Source: Chitinophagaceae bacterium (GTDB lineage Bacteria > Bacteroidota > Bacteroidia > Chitinophagales > Chitinophagaceae). From it: a stretch of DNA of 64,000 nt. The DNA lies in contig JANPZZ010000012.1 of assembly GCA_024707305.1 (NCBI GenBank), positions 1 through 64,000 on the forward strand. Direction: 5' to 3'. Under the pieces are notes generated by a model that was not told the origin of the DNA, searched no databases, and saw only the letters and a program-made list of their open reading frames with translations. A program made the translations under genes and the position numbers. Positions 1 to 7,132 of the stretch are shown here, in pieces (within the stretch, counting starts at the first letter, position 1; each line of letters starts with the position of its first letter).

Positions 1-949
1 TACTTCAACGTCGTTTCCAAATCCTAAGATGGTTGAACAAAGTTCATAGTTAGTAAATAAGCCATAGTCGAATTAGAATGGTCTCCGTTCTTGTATTCTT
101 GGATAACTTCCTGGGTATGGTGGATAGGTTTACTTCTCCGAATATAAGGGGCTTATTTAGCAGTGACCCTTATCTCAATTTGCTGAATCTCTGCGCCCGG
201 AGGTATGGAAACACCTATGAGGTTGTTGAAGTAAGTTTCAGGATTAAAAAGATTGTTGGGAATATATTCCGAGTTGGAGTTCTTTAATTCCTTAATTCTA
301 TCGAGTGCAAGGCATTTGTAATAGAATCAGCAGATCCGATTCTAAATTAGAACCAGCGATTGGTGTATTCTTTTCAATAAGTAGGATGAAAGACATACTG
401 TACAGCTTTATCAGCTTTAAATGACTGATAGGTTATCCGTAATGGAGTCTTTTCCTTGATTGCCGAAAACAGATCATCAATATATTCAGTTCCATTAACC
501 AAACTTATGTTTCTCGAATTGGATTATAGATGGGCCGCCTTCTATATTTGTATTGACAGTACTCTTCGGTTTATTTATTAATATCATCCACATCCTGTAA
601 AATTTTAAAATCATTTACTTGTCGGAGTATGTGGATGGCGTCCTTCAGGTAATTTATTTCTTCATCTTTTATAGGTAGATTTTTTGATGGAATAGTTGGG
701 ATCAGAATATGAAAATAGGTAATGAAGCCATCTTTTCTTTTTGATGATGGGCGCAAGTTTATCCTCCTTCATGTGCTTTTAAGTTCCTCCTGGATGGTTC
801 TTTTTTCCAACGGCTCCTACCGTATCTCTCATGCAATTTATCACTGACGGTGTCAATAAGATCTTGCAGCGTCCATTTGCGGAATCTGTTCCGGAGGCAT
901 TCATCAATGATCTCAATACGCAGCGCGAAGTCCTTTATTTTCTGGGCAT
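1..949 (-). pseudogene. Decayed WYL-domain transcriptional regulator (3' end outside window)
   Basis: Reading the minus strand from about 949 down to 1 gives pieces of one protein in shifting frames. The N-terminal piece contains RNRFRKWTLQDLID, typical of Bacteroidota WYL regulators; then INYLKDAIHILRQVNDF; then DDLFSAIKEKTPLRITYQSF; then FNPETYFNNLIGVSIPPGAE; and at the window edge ILGFGNDVEV, from the WYL C-terminal extension. The best start is the ATG at 947-949, with a frame break almost at once in an A run. At least four frame changes and an in-frame stop are needed. WYL proteins are DNA-binding regulators that often sense nucleic-acid ligands. Unlike most broken genes in this window it has many lesions and lies in a mobile-element remnant, so I call it a real pseudogene. 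The gene continues beyond position 1. Confidence 0.75.
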
Positions 950-1130
950 GGCGGATGGTTTGGTCAAGGAAGAAATTTAGCAAGTTATAGGCAATAAAGC
1001 AATCAGAATGCAGAAAGACCGCATCCTGGCGATCTACTTTCGAACCATCAGAAGTATTTATAATATTTCCAGTTTAAGAATCGAAATGAGGCAGATTTGG
1101 GCTCCTGCCGCATAAGAGCCCTGAGAGAAA

Positions 1131-1336
1131 TTGTTCTCACTCTCATTGCTGAGAGCAGCTAAAATTCGGTTTTTTATGCCGATAGGAACTACCGCCAGGA
1201 CAGGCGAAATTTGTCCTGAAAGTGGCGTGTGGCAAGTAATGGGTACTCCCAGTACCACTGCCCCGATCGCGAGAGGTAACCGCATGCCGCCTTATGATGG
1301 TAAGGCAGTTACGTGGACGCTCATTCGCCTGCTTAG
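1131..1336 (+). pseudogene. Fragment of a small conserved protein with an ICPESGVW...GNRMPPY motif
   Basis: The forward frame encodes a compact motif block, GEICPESGVWQV followed by TAPIARGNRMPPY and KAVTW, which I recognise from small uncharacterised Bacteroidota proteins; the function is unknown to me. No convincing start or upstream domain is visible (the frame opens at a TTG). The frame runs on past the expected end, but one inserted base would give a stop at about 1334-1336, just before a hairpin that looks like its terminator. It sits between two decayed genes and is probably also a remnant. The reverse-strand reading frames over it show no known motif. Confidence 0.35.
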
Positions 1337-1339
1337 CTT

Positions 1340-1378
1340 GAAAGCTGCTTCGGGTGCCGAGGCAGCTTTCTTCTATTT
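1340..1378 (+). terminator. Rho-independent terminator-like hairpin
   Basis: A stem GAAAGCTGC / GCAGCTTTC surrounds a TCGG-CCGA inner stem and is followed by a T-rich run. It lies directly after the ICPESG-motif fragment. Confidence 0.55.
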
Positions 1379-1587
1379 TATCTCGAACCAAATTCCCGAT
1401 CCCACCAATTATATTGATTTTCAATGCTTTGAATACAAAAAAGCTTTTTAGCGCTCCAAAAATTTTGACCACAACTGGTACTGCAAAAATTTTCATTGAC
1501 AATCAATAGATTATAACAAATTCTCCGCTAAAAAGAAAGGAACAAATTTTGCATTATTCCAGACCTCGTCCCTTCAAACTTAACCGA

Positions 1588-1866
1588 ATGATCCGCGCAA
1601 AATACCAAGACAAAGACTGCATAGTGAATATTTTAGCTCATTCCTTCGACGACAATAAAAGCGTCAATTACATTGTAAAACAAGATGGGAAAAGATCTCA
1701 GCGGTTGAGAAAGCTAATGGAGTACTCCTTTGATGTCTGTTACCTGTTTGGCGATGTTTTTATTTCTGAGGATCGAAAGGGATGCGCCCTGATTGTATTT
1801 CCGGATAAAAAAAAGACAGCTTTAAAATCAATTTTACTGGATGCGAAACTGGCCTTTTCCTGCCGT
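1588..1866 (+). pseudogene. 3'-truncated GNAT-type acetyltransferase
   Basis: From the ATG at 1588 the frame reads MIRAKYQDKDC, then VNYIVKQDGKRSQRLRKLME, YSFDVCYLFGDVF and FPDKKKTALKSILLDAKL. This is the N-terminal half of a GNAT-fold N-acetyltransferase type common in Bacteroidota (usual length about 230 residues, from memory). About 92 residues remain. The homology ends around 1862-1866, exactly where reverse-strand integrase sequence begins, so the acetyl-CoA-binding half is missing. The cut is a recombination or deletion junction, not a frameshift. A protein this short should be inactive. Confidence 0.6.
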
Positions 1867-1966
1867 TAGTCTTTCAGTGGAAAATACTTTTTCAGATAGT
1901 AGAGTTAATTCCTCTTTGGTAAGAGCTTCTCTCTTTGGGTTTTTATAGCTGCATTTGAAATTAGCA
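1866..1966 (-). pseudogene. C-terminal-side fragment of the tyrosine integrase, severed by the IS
   Basis: On the minus strand 1966 down to about 1866 reads FANFKCSYKNPKREALTKEE then LTLLSEKVFSTERL, the linker and start of the catalytic domain of a Bacteroidota tyrosine recombinase. It continues exactly the codons that stop at 3298 on the far side of the IS: removing the IS and one AAGG duplication restores the codons for NPFANF. The R-H-R-Y catalytic core that should follow is gone, replaced by the truncated GNAT gene. Confidence 0.75.
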
Positions 1967-2036
1967 AAGGGGTACTAGGCCGCTTTTTTGGGACAAGTTA
2001 AAAATAGATTTTTTTAACTTTAAACCTGAAAAAACG

Positions 2037-2303
2037 ATGAAAAAGTCAAGATTTACCGAAGCACAGATTATCGGGATTTTAAACGAACAGGGCAGCGGCC
2101 TGAAGGTCTCGGAGATCTGCCGCAAGCACGGTATTAGTGAGGCGACCTTTCATAATTGGAAAAGCAAGTATGGCGGTCTGAGTGTGGATGAACTTAAACG
2201 GCTCAAAGAGCTGGAAGCAGAAAACCTTCGCCTCCGTCGGCTGGTAGCAGATTTGTCGCTCGATAATCAAATCCTAAAAGAGATTAACGGAAAAAAGTGG
2301 TAA
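2037..2303 (+). CDS. IS3-family transposase OrfA (helix-turn-helix subunit)
   Basis: The 88-residue protein has the classic OrfA start RFTEAQIIGILNE, the helix-turn-helix VSEICRKHGISEATFHNWK at about residues 24-43, then KYGGLSVDELKRLKELEAEN leading into a leucine-zipper coiled coil. It binds the IS ends. The gene ends with A AAA AAG at 2291-2297, the usual IS3 slippery heptamer, where a -1 shift joins OrfA to the downstream ORF to make the OrfAB transposase. The ATG at 2037 is 66 bp inside the left end. Confidence 0.92.
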   Translation: MKKSRFTEAQIIGILNEQGSGLKVSEICRKHGISEATFHNWKSKYGGLSVDELKRLKELEAENLRLRRLVADLSLDNQILKEINGKKW

Positions 2304-3112
2304 CACCCGAGCAATCGGAGCAGTGTGTTGCGCACGTATTACGGACGTTTCCTAAAGCCACACATGCCCGGGTGTGCCGTTTGAGCGGTTGCTCCAGGAA
2401 GAAAAAATATTACTCTCCCAAAATGCCAGCCAAAGACGCGGTGGTGAAGAAGGCTATCCAGGAAGTGGTAGGCACCAGCCGTAAGGGAAGAGTGAAAGTG
2501 ATTCGGCTGGTGCAAAAGAAACACCCTGAGATGGGTACCTTTAAAATCCGTCGTGTGTACGAAAGGGAGGGATTTGCGTTGAGTAAACGACTGAGGCGTC
2601 GCCTGAAAGACCATCCCAAAAACCCGCTACCGCTCTGCCTTTCTGCTAATGAAGAATGGGCAATGGACTTCATGTCGGATGCACTGGTAAATGGAAAAAA
2701 GATTCGTACCCTCAATGTCGTAGATCACTACAACCGTTTTTGCCTGGGTATAAAAGTGGGTCAGAGTCTGCCCGCAAGAGCTGTCACCCGCTGTCTGGAT
2801 GAGTTGATCGAAAGCTACGGAGCCCCCCAGCGGATCCGAACAGACAACGGACCGGAATTCCGCTCCAGGCATTTTCAAAAATGGCTCAACAATCGAAAGA
2901 TTGCGTGGAGTCCCATTCAAAAAGGGAAACCACAACAGAATGCCATTGTGGAGCGTTTTAACCGAACCTTCCGCGAAGATGTTCTCGACGCCAACCTGTT
3001 TATTTCCATCGAACACGCCGAACAAATCATTCAGCAGTGGAAAGTGGATTACAACAACATCCGCCCCCATCAATCACTTAACTTTCAAACACCCGCCTCT
3101 TATGCAGCATAG
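2297..3112 (+). CDS. IS3-family transposase OrfB (DDE integrase domain)
   Basis: The 271-residue protein overlaps OrfA by 7 bp in the -1 frame and is normally made as an OrfAB fusion. It has an HTH_21-like segment (RKGRVKVIRLVQKKHPEMG) and then the rve/DDE core: first Asp in WAMDFMSDAL, second Asp in RTDNGPEF, and Glu in ERFNRTFREDVLD about 35 residues later, followed by NNIRPHQSLNFQTPASYA, the conserved end of IS3 transposases. All catalytic residues are present. The listed start GTG at 2297 is the entry into the frame and may not be used for independent initiation. Confidence 0.93.
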   Translation: MVTPEQSEQCVAHVLRTFPKATHARVCRLSGCSRKKKYYSPKMPAKDAVVKKAIQEVVGTSRKGRVKVIRLVQKKHPEMGTFKIRRVYEREGFALSKRLRRRLKDHPKNPLPLCLSANEEWAMDFMSDALVNGKKIRTLNVVDHYNRFCLGIKVGQSLPARAVTRCLDELIESYGAPQRIRTDNGPEFRSRHFQKWLNNRKIAWSPIQKGKPQQNAIVERFNRTFREDVLDANLFISIEHAEQIIQQWKVDYNNIRPHQSLNFQTPASYAA

Positions 3113-3140
3113 GTTTTTGAAGGCATCAGCTCCAGAATTT

Positions 3141-3165
3141 AAAAAAAGCAGGACCGCAGTCCTGC
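3141..3165 (-). terminator. Hairpin near the IS right end
   Basis: A perfect 7-bp stem GCAGGAC / GTCCTGC (3148-3154 and 3159-3165) is preceded by seven A, so on the minus strand it is a stem followed by T7. It could stop transcription entering the IS from the right flank, a known protective arrangement in IS elements. Confidence 0.5.
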
Positions 3166-3297
3166 CTCATTCTGTCGGATGAATTTATCCCTGGCGAGTT
3201 GCTCCCCAGCAGAGCTCGCTTCCGTTTCAATTCACCAATGCAAAATTCAAAACGACTAACTATATTTACAACCTGTCAAAAAAAGCGACCACTTACC

Positions 3298-3925
3298 AAG
3301 GGGTTCTTTACTATCCATTCATTATCTAAAGCAATATTGACAATCTTCTTTAATTGCTTTATTTTTTTCATGGCCGTGTTACTTGACAACTCTTGTTCAG
3401 TTTTCAAATAAAATTCAAAATCAGTAACAAACTTGTGTGAGAGATTTTCGAGAGGAAAATCATCTGCCTTGTAAGTGTGCTTTAGGAATTCAGCTAACTT
3501 ATTACGTGCAACAACATAATGCTTATGTGTACCTGCACGATAATGTGTCCCTACTTGCTCTTTTACTTGGCTATTATGATAGTCAAATAATTGCAATAAG
3601 GACTTCTTTTTCAGGTGATATGCCTAAAAGCCTTTCTTTCACTAACTCTGCGGAAATAACAGAAGACCCTGCAATTGTGAAGCTGTTTTGTAGTTGCAGG
3701 ATTTTTGATTTGGTTGAAGTAACATAATTATTGATTAATACACTTGACTGTGATACTCCTTTCGCTTGTTGCTTCTTAGTATCCCACTCATTGAGTTTTA
3801 TCCAATGACCTGTTGCGATCTCAACCTTTTTGCCATTTACAGTAATGCGTAAGTAAATAGGGGCTTTTGCCGTCCTTGTTTACTTTCGACCTGTATAGCC
3901 AAAATAGGATTTTAATGTTCGACAT
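3298..3925 (-). pseudogene. N-terminal part of a tyrosine-type site-specific integrase, frameshifted and IS-disrupted
   Basis: Starting at the ATG at 3923-3925, the minus strand reads MSNIKILFWLYRSKVNKDG, then after a one-base shift PIYLRITVNGKKVEIATGHW (the Arm-DNA-binding domain), and after a second shift near 3590 LFDYHNSQVKEQVGTHYRAG (the SAM-like core-binding domain), reaching NEWIVKNP at the IS. The remaining piece lies at 1866-1966 beyond the IS; the catalytic domain is deleted. This family integrates conjugative or mobilisable elements, often into tRNA genes, and a tRNA-Lys gene ends 359 bp upstream of this start. The integrase is dead for three independent reasons: IS insertion, truncation and frameshifts. 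Confidence 0.82.
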
Positions 3926-4139
3926 TCGACTTAAAATTTGGTTATCGCCCCTGCTTTTAAAGGGGTCAGAAATGAATGAAGAAGATTCACTCATTAAAGG
4001 CTGCTATGAAATAGCTGGCTATCTCCGTACACTATTGGCTGATACAGGCTCTAAAAAAAGAACTGTTTCCAACTGTAAATTTACGAAATAAACCAGTTTT
4101 TTCCTTGCGTTTAATGAACCTTTTTTAAAATGAGTGAGA

Positions 4140-4182
4140 GGTTACCAGTGAAAGTTTGTTTGGTTACCAGTGAGGTTACCAG
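4140..4182. repeat. Three direct copies of GGTTACCAG between integrase and tRNA-Lys
   Basis: GGTTACCAG occurs at 4140-4148, 4162-4170 and 4174-4182; the first two extend to GGTTACCAGTG. They lie upstream of the integrase start and beside the tRNA 3' end, where tyrosine integrases usually have arm-type binding sites. The rest of the 358-bp gap (3926-4283) shows no gene. Confidence 0.55.
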
Positions 4183-4225
4183 AACGTTTGTAGGAGTTTG
4201 TGCCGTTATGGAGGTTCAAGACACA

Positions 4226-4262
4226 AAAAAGCCCCTAAACTGATTTGTTTAGAGGCTTTTGT
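4226..4262 (-). terminator. Terminator downstream of tRNA-Lys
   Basis: On the minus strand the stem AAAAGCCTCTAAAC / GTTTAGGGGCTTTT is followed by T-rich sequence. It lies about 20 bp past the tRNA 3' end. Confidence 0.75.
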
Positions 4263-4283
4263 TGTTGTTTGAAATCTTAGTTG

Positions 4284-4356
4284 TGATCCCGCTGGGACTC
4301 GAACCCAGGGCCCATACATTAAAAGTGTATTGCTCTACCAACTGAGCTACGGAATC
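4284..4356 (-). tRNA. tRNA-Lys (anticodon TTT)
   Basis: The 73-nt minus-strand gene folds as a full cloverleaf. The acceptor stem is GATTCCG / CGGGATC with one T-G pair and discriminator A, the D arm is GCTCAGTTGGTAGAGC, the anticodon loop is CTTTTAA giving anticodon TTT, and the T arm contains GGTTCGAGTCC. CCA is not encoded. Its 3' end faces the integrase remnant, so it is the likely attachment gene for the lost island. The 303-bp gap up to 4660 holds only the terminator of the next gene. Confidence 0.95.
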
Positions 4357-4599
4357 TTTCACACCGTTGCCGGTGCTCAACCGTCTCAAACATTTCTGGA
4401 AGCGATCTGTTTCAAACGGGGTGCAAAAATAAGGGCAATCTGTTTTCTTGCCAAAAAAAAAAGAATGAAAAATCTGAAATTAATTTTGCGGCCAACCGCC
4501 GATATTGCATTGATTCATAGCCTGATGTTGTGTGAAACGGGAGGCTGCATCCACCTCAAATCCGCTACACAACTGCATTAGCGCGGATGACGTTTTCTT

Positions 4600-4636
4600 A
4601 AAAACAAAACCGAAGAGATGAGAACATCCCTTCGGT
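4600..4636 (-). terminator. Terminator of the serine hydrolase gene
   Basis: On the minus strand the stem ACCGAAGGGATG / CATCTCTTCGGT with loop TTCT is followed by TTTTGTTTTT. It sits 24 bp after the stop codon at 4660. Confidence 0.85.
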
Positions 4637-4659
4637 CATTTCTGCTTTTGAAATCTATA

Positions 4660-5844
4660 CTAATTAAACTGGTCTATATTCTGCCAGGGTATGGTATTGT
4701 CGAAGGCGGCGGTATTGATCACGTTGATAAATGAATAGAGCGCATTTTCGGGCGTGGGCTGGCGGCGGCTGTTGGCCGTGGCGGCCACGCAGATGCCGTT
4801 TTTATTTCGATACAGCATCGCAAAAGTGCCGGGCAAACTTCCCCACCAGTACCATTCAGCGTTTTCAATCACCCAGCCACAGCCAAATTCCATCCCTCCA
4901 AATCCGGTACTGGCTGGGGTGGTGGTAACCATCGTTTTAATGGTGGCCAGGGAAAGGATATCAGGTCTTGTATTAGAACTGTCCACGGCCGTGGCAAAAA
5001 GCAGCAGGTCCTTTGGCGTACTGCGCCAGCCAAATGCTCCCGCGGCGCGCTGAAAGCTGGTATAGTCGTAAACTAAGTTCACATCACTGCCCTGGGCGTA
5101 ATATTTTACTTCCTTCTGGGTACGGCCGGCAAGGGAAGTACTAGCAATGCCCGACTGTTTTGCACCCACTTTTTTCCAGATTTCATCGTTCACATAATTG
5201 ACATAAGATTTGCCACTCGCTTTCTCAATAATCTTTTCGAGCAGCATATAGCCGAAGTTGGAGTAATTGAACGCTGTACCTGGTGCGCTAGTTAGCAAAA
5301 CGTTGTTGAGCGTGTTATTGATTACCTCCGTCGCATTCAACGCGGGGTTTGTAAAGGCGGGGTCATTATTCTGTCCCCAGCCACCTGCAGTATGATGCAG
5401 AAGGTGGCTCAACGTTATATCCGTTACATATTGTTTATAGGGTTGCGTGCCATAGGTTGTTCCCAAAATTCCTCCGCTGCCAAATACTTTCTGGTCCATG
5501 GATATCTTGCCATCCTGTACCAGTTTCATCACGGCAACAGATGTAATCAGTTTACTTACACTCGCAATCCGAAACTCTGAATCGGTTGTGAGCGGCGTAT
5601 TGTTTTCTTTGTCGGAAACGCCATATGCTTTTGTGTAAACCAGTTTTCCGTCTTTGCTGATGGCGATGGATAAGCCCGGCATATTGTTCTGCGTCATCCA
5701 CTGGGTGGCTTTCTGATCAATCGCGGCAATATCATTCTGTGGCGGCGGCGGCGGGTCTTCGCGGTGGGGCGCATTCTTATCTTTTTTACAGGAAGCCAAC
5801 AATAGAATTGCCAGTGCAAACGGTAAGGTTTTCTTTGTGAACAT
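4660..5844 (-). CDS. Serine beta-lactamase-fold hydrolase, lipoprotein (class C / EstB-like)
   Basis: The 394-residue protein starts with a lipoprotein signal peptide (lipobox LLAS-C19) and a Pro-rich linker at residues 31-35, so it is probably anchored in the envelope. The PF00144 fold follows: nucleophile motif S95-V-S-K98, Y194-S-N196 as the YxN motif, and a conserved HTAGG at residues 151-155. Relatives are D-alanyl-D-alanine carboxypeptidases, esterases and class C beta-lactamases; the substrate cannot be told from sequence. The gene is intact, transcribed alone, and has its own terminator. The flavoprotein gene at 6012 diverges from it. Confidence 0.88.
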   Translation of the reverse strand: MFTKKTLPFALAILLLASCKKDKNAPHREDPPPPPQNDIAAIDQKATQWMTQNNMPGLSIAISKDGKLVYTKAYGVSDKENNTPLTTDSEFRIASVSKLITSVAVMKLVQDGKISMDQKVFGSGGILGTTYGTQPYKQYVTDITLSHLLHHTAGGWGQNNDPAFTNPALNATEVINNTLNNVLLTSAPGTAFNYSNFGYMLLEKIIEKASGKSYVNYVNDEIWKKVGAKQSGIASTSLAGRTQKEVKYYAQGSDVNLVYDYTSFQRAAGAFGWRSTPKDLLLFATAVDSSNTRPDILSLATIKTMVTTTPASTGFGGMEFGCGWVIENAEWYWWGSLPGTFAMLYRNKNGICVAATANSRRQPTPENALYSFINVINTAAFDNTIPWQNIDQFN

Positions 5845-5934
5845 AGTCAGTTTTTCCTACTATCGAATTCAATGGAGAAATGTCATCATGGAAACGACCG
5901 GGTAATTGCTCCACTTCCCTATTTCAAATGCAGC

Positions 5935-5986
5935 ATTTTTTGTAAATGCAACATAGTTGCATTTGCAAAAAATAGGTGTAGCTTTG
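5935..5986 (+). promoter_or_regulatory. 18+18 bp palindromic operator overlapping a Bacteroidota promoter
   Basis: Positions 5935-5952 and 5956-5973 are inverted copies with one mismatch (inner arms AAATGCAAC / GTTGCATTT around ATA). A TAnnTTTG -7 element, TAGCTTTG, lies at 5979-5986, and a TTG at 5957-5959, inside the right arm, sits 19 bp upstream of it as a -33 element. A protein bound here would cover the -33 element of the flavoprotein gene starting at 6012, so repression is the simplest model. The cognate regulator is not obvious in this window. Confidence 0.7.
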
Positions 5987-6011
5987 TTTGCATTTCCATT
6001 AAACAACCTTT

Positions 6012-6923
6012 ATGACAGATTCAAAACAGTTCGATGTAATTATCATTGGTGGCAGTTACGCCGGCCTGTCGGCCGCCCTTGCATTAGGGCGATCGTTAAG
6101 AAGCGTACTAATCATTGATGCAGGCGAACCCTGCAACCGGCAAACCCCTCACTCTCAAAACTTTTTAACTCACGATGGAGATCAACCGGCAGAGATTTCC
6201 AATCAGGCAAAACAGGATGTATTGGCTTACGAAACAGTTCAATGGCACAACGGTATAGCAGTTTCGGGAGAAAAAACGGACAAAGGATTCAGGGTGCATA
6301 CCGAAACAGGGGAGGAGTACACTTCCACAAAACTTTTACTTGCCACGGGCTTAAAAGATGTTATGCCCGATATCAAAGGTTTTAAAGAATGCTGGGGTAT
6401 CACTGCTATCCATTGTCCCTATTGTCATGGCTATGAATTCAGCAACCAGAAAACAGCACTGATGGCAAATGGCGAGCGTGCAATTCACTTAGCTTCCCTC
6501 ATTAAGAATCTTACCTCCGATTTAACTATTCTTACCAATGGGAAGCCGGATTTTACACCTGAACAGGTGGAGTTATTAAAGCAAAATAACCTGGCTATTA
6601 TTAACGATAATATTCTTGAGCTGGAACACGAGCAAGGTTATATACGTAATGTCGTTTTCAACAATGGCAAAAAAATACCTTTTTCCGCAATGTATGCGGC
6701 GATTCCTTTTGTGCAGTATGATATTGCTGGTGCGTTGGGGGTTGAGTTCACTGAACACGGACATATCAAAATCAATGCGGCGCAACACACAACAGTAGAT
6801 GGCGTTTATGCCTGCGGCGATAATTCAAATGCGATGCGCTCCGTTGCAAATGCAGTGTATGCTGGCAATATCACCGGGGCGATGATAAATAAGGCGTTGG
6901 CGGATGAGAAGTTTTTTGGATGA
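6012..6923 (+). CDS. Thioredoxin-reductase-like NAD(P)/FAD-dependent oxidoreductase
   Basis: The 303-residue protein has an N-terminal FAD-binding Rossmann motif IIIGGSYAGLSAALALG (about residues 10-26) and a redox pair in HCPYCHGYE near residue 138, in the position of the thioredoxin reductase CxxC. The C-terminal VYACGDNSNAMRSVANA is the second FAD-contact motif. Length and order match the class II TrxR superfamily; a standard TrxB would have CATC, so this is probably a divergent small-thiol or dithiol reductase. It is cytoplasmic, transcribed alone from a palindrome-controlled promoter and followed by a heptamer repeat array, with no other gene in the unit. Confidence 0.88.
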   Translation: MTDSKQFDVIIIGGSYAGLSAALALGRSLRSVLIIDAGEPCNRQTPHSQNFLTHDGDQPAEISNQAKQDVLAYETVQWHNGIAVSGEKTDKGFRVHTETGEEYTSTKLLLATGLKDVMPDIKGFKECWGITAIHCPYCHGYEFSNQKTALMANGERAIHLASLIKNLTSDLTILTNGKPDFTPEQVELLKQNNLAIINDNILELEHEQGYIRNVVFNNGKKIPFSAMYAAIPFVQYDIAGALGVEFTEHGHIKINAAQHTTVDGVYACGDNSNAMRSVANAVYAGNITGAMINKALADEKFFG

Positions 6924-6925
6924 TT

Positions 6926-7072
6926 GATGGTCGATGATCGTTGATCGATGTCCGATGTCCGATGACCGATGATCGATGGTTGATGACCGATGGTTGATGA
7001 CCGATGTCCGATGACCGATGATCGATGGTTGATGACCGATGGTTGATGACCGATGTCCGATGACCGATGATC
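6926..7072. repeat. Array of 21 GATGNNN heptamers with a 49-bp higher-order unit
   Basis: Twenty-one consecutive 7-bp words fill 6926-7072 without a phase break. Nearly all are GATG plus ACC, TCC, ATC or GTT. Seven words in fixed order make a 49-bp unit present at 6954-7002 and 7003-7051, with a partial third at 7052-7072. The array starts 3 bp after the stop codon of the flavoprotein gene. The same word family recurs at 25.7-26.6 kb. Confidence 0.9.
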
Positions 7073-7085
7073 GATTTGTTTTCAC

Positions 7086-7127
7086 GTTTGCCGTTTGCCG
7101 CTTGCCGCTTGCCGCTTGCCGTTTGCC
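7086..7127. repeat. Six tandem GTTTGCC / GCTTGCC heptamers
   Basis: Copies run in phase from 7086 to 7127, preceded by TTTTCAC. The inverse complement (GGCAAAC) forms another array at 27995-28050, and two and a half copies occur at 43908-43928 with the same TTTCAC flank. Confidence 0.85.
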
Positions 7128-7132
7128 GGTTC

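Larger units (their letters stand above)
1971..3297 (+). mobile_element. Complete IS3-family element (IS407-like), 1327 bp, 4-bp target duplication AAGG
   Basis: The ends are imperfect inverted repeats: the left starts GGTACTAGGCCGCTTTTTT at 1971 and the right, read inward from 3297, starts GGTAAGTGGTCGCTTTTTT. Both sides carry AAGG (1967-1970 and 3298-3301), and deleting the element plus one AAGG restores the integrase reading frame. Inside are two overlapping ORFs in the usual IS3 arrangement. A 4-bp duplication fits the IS407 group. Both ORFs and both ends look whole, so the element may still be active. Confidence 0.88.

Noticed and set aside
2339..3073. Long reverse-strand open frames over the IS3 transposase.
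   Set aside because: They mirror the OrfB coding strand and have no motif; the DDE protein on the plus strand is certain.
3141..3165. The 7-bp stem at 3148-3165 as the IS right terminal repeat.
   Set aside because: The true end at 3297 matches the left end and is followed by the AAGG duplication that restores the integrase frame.
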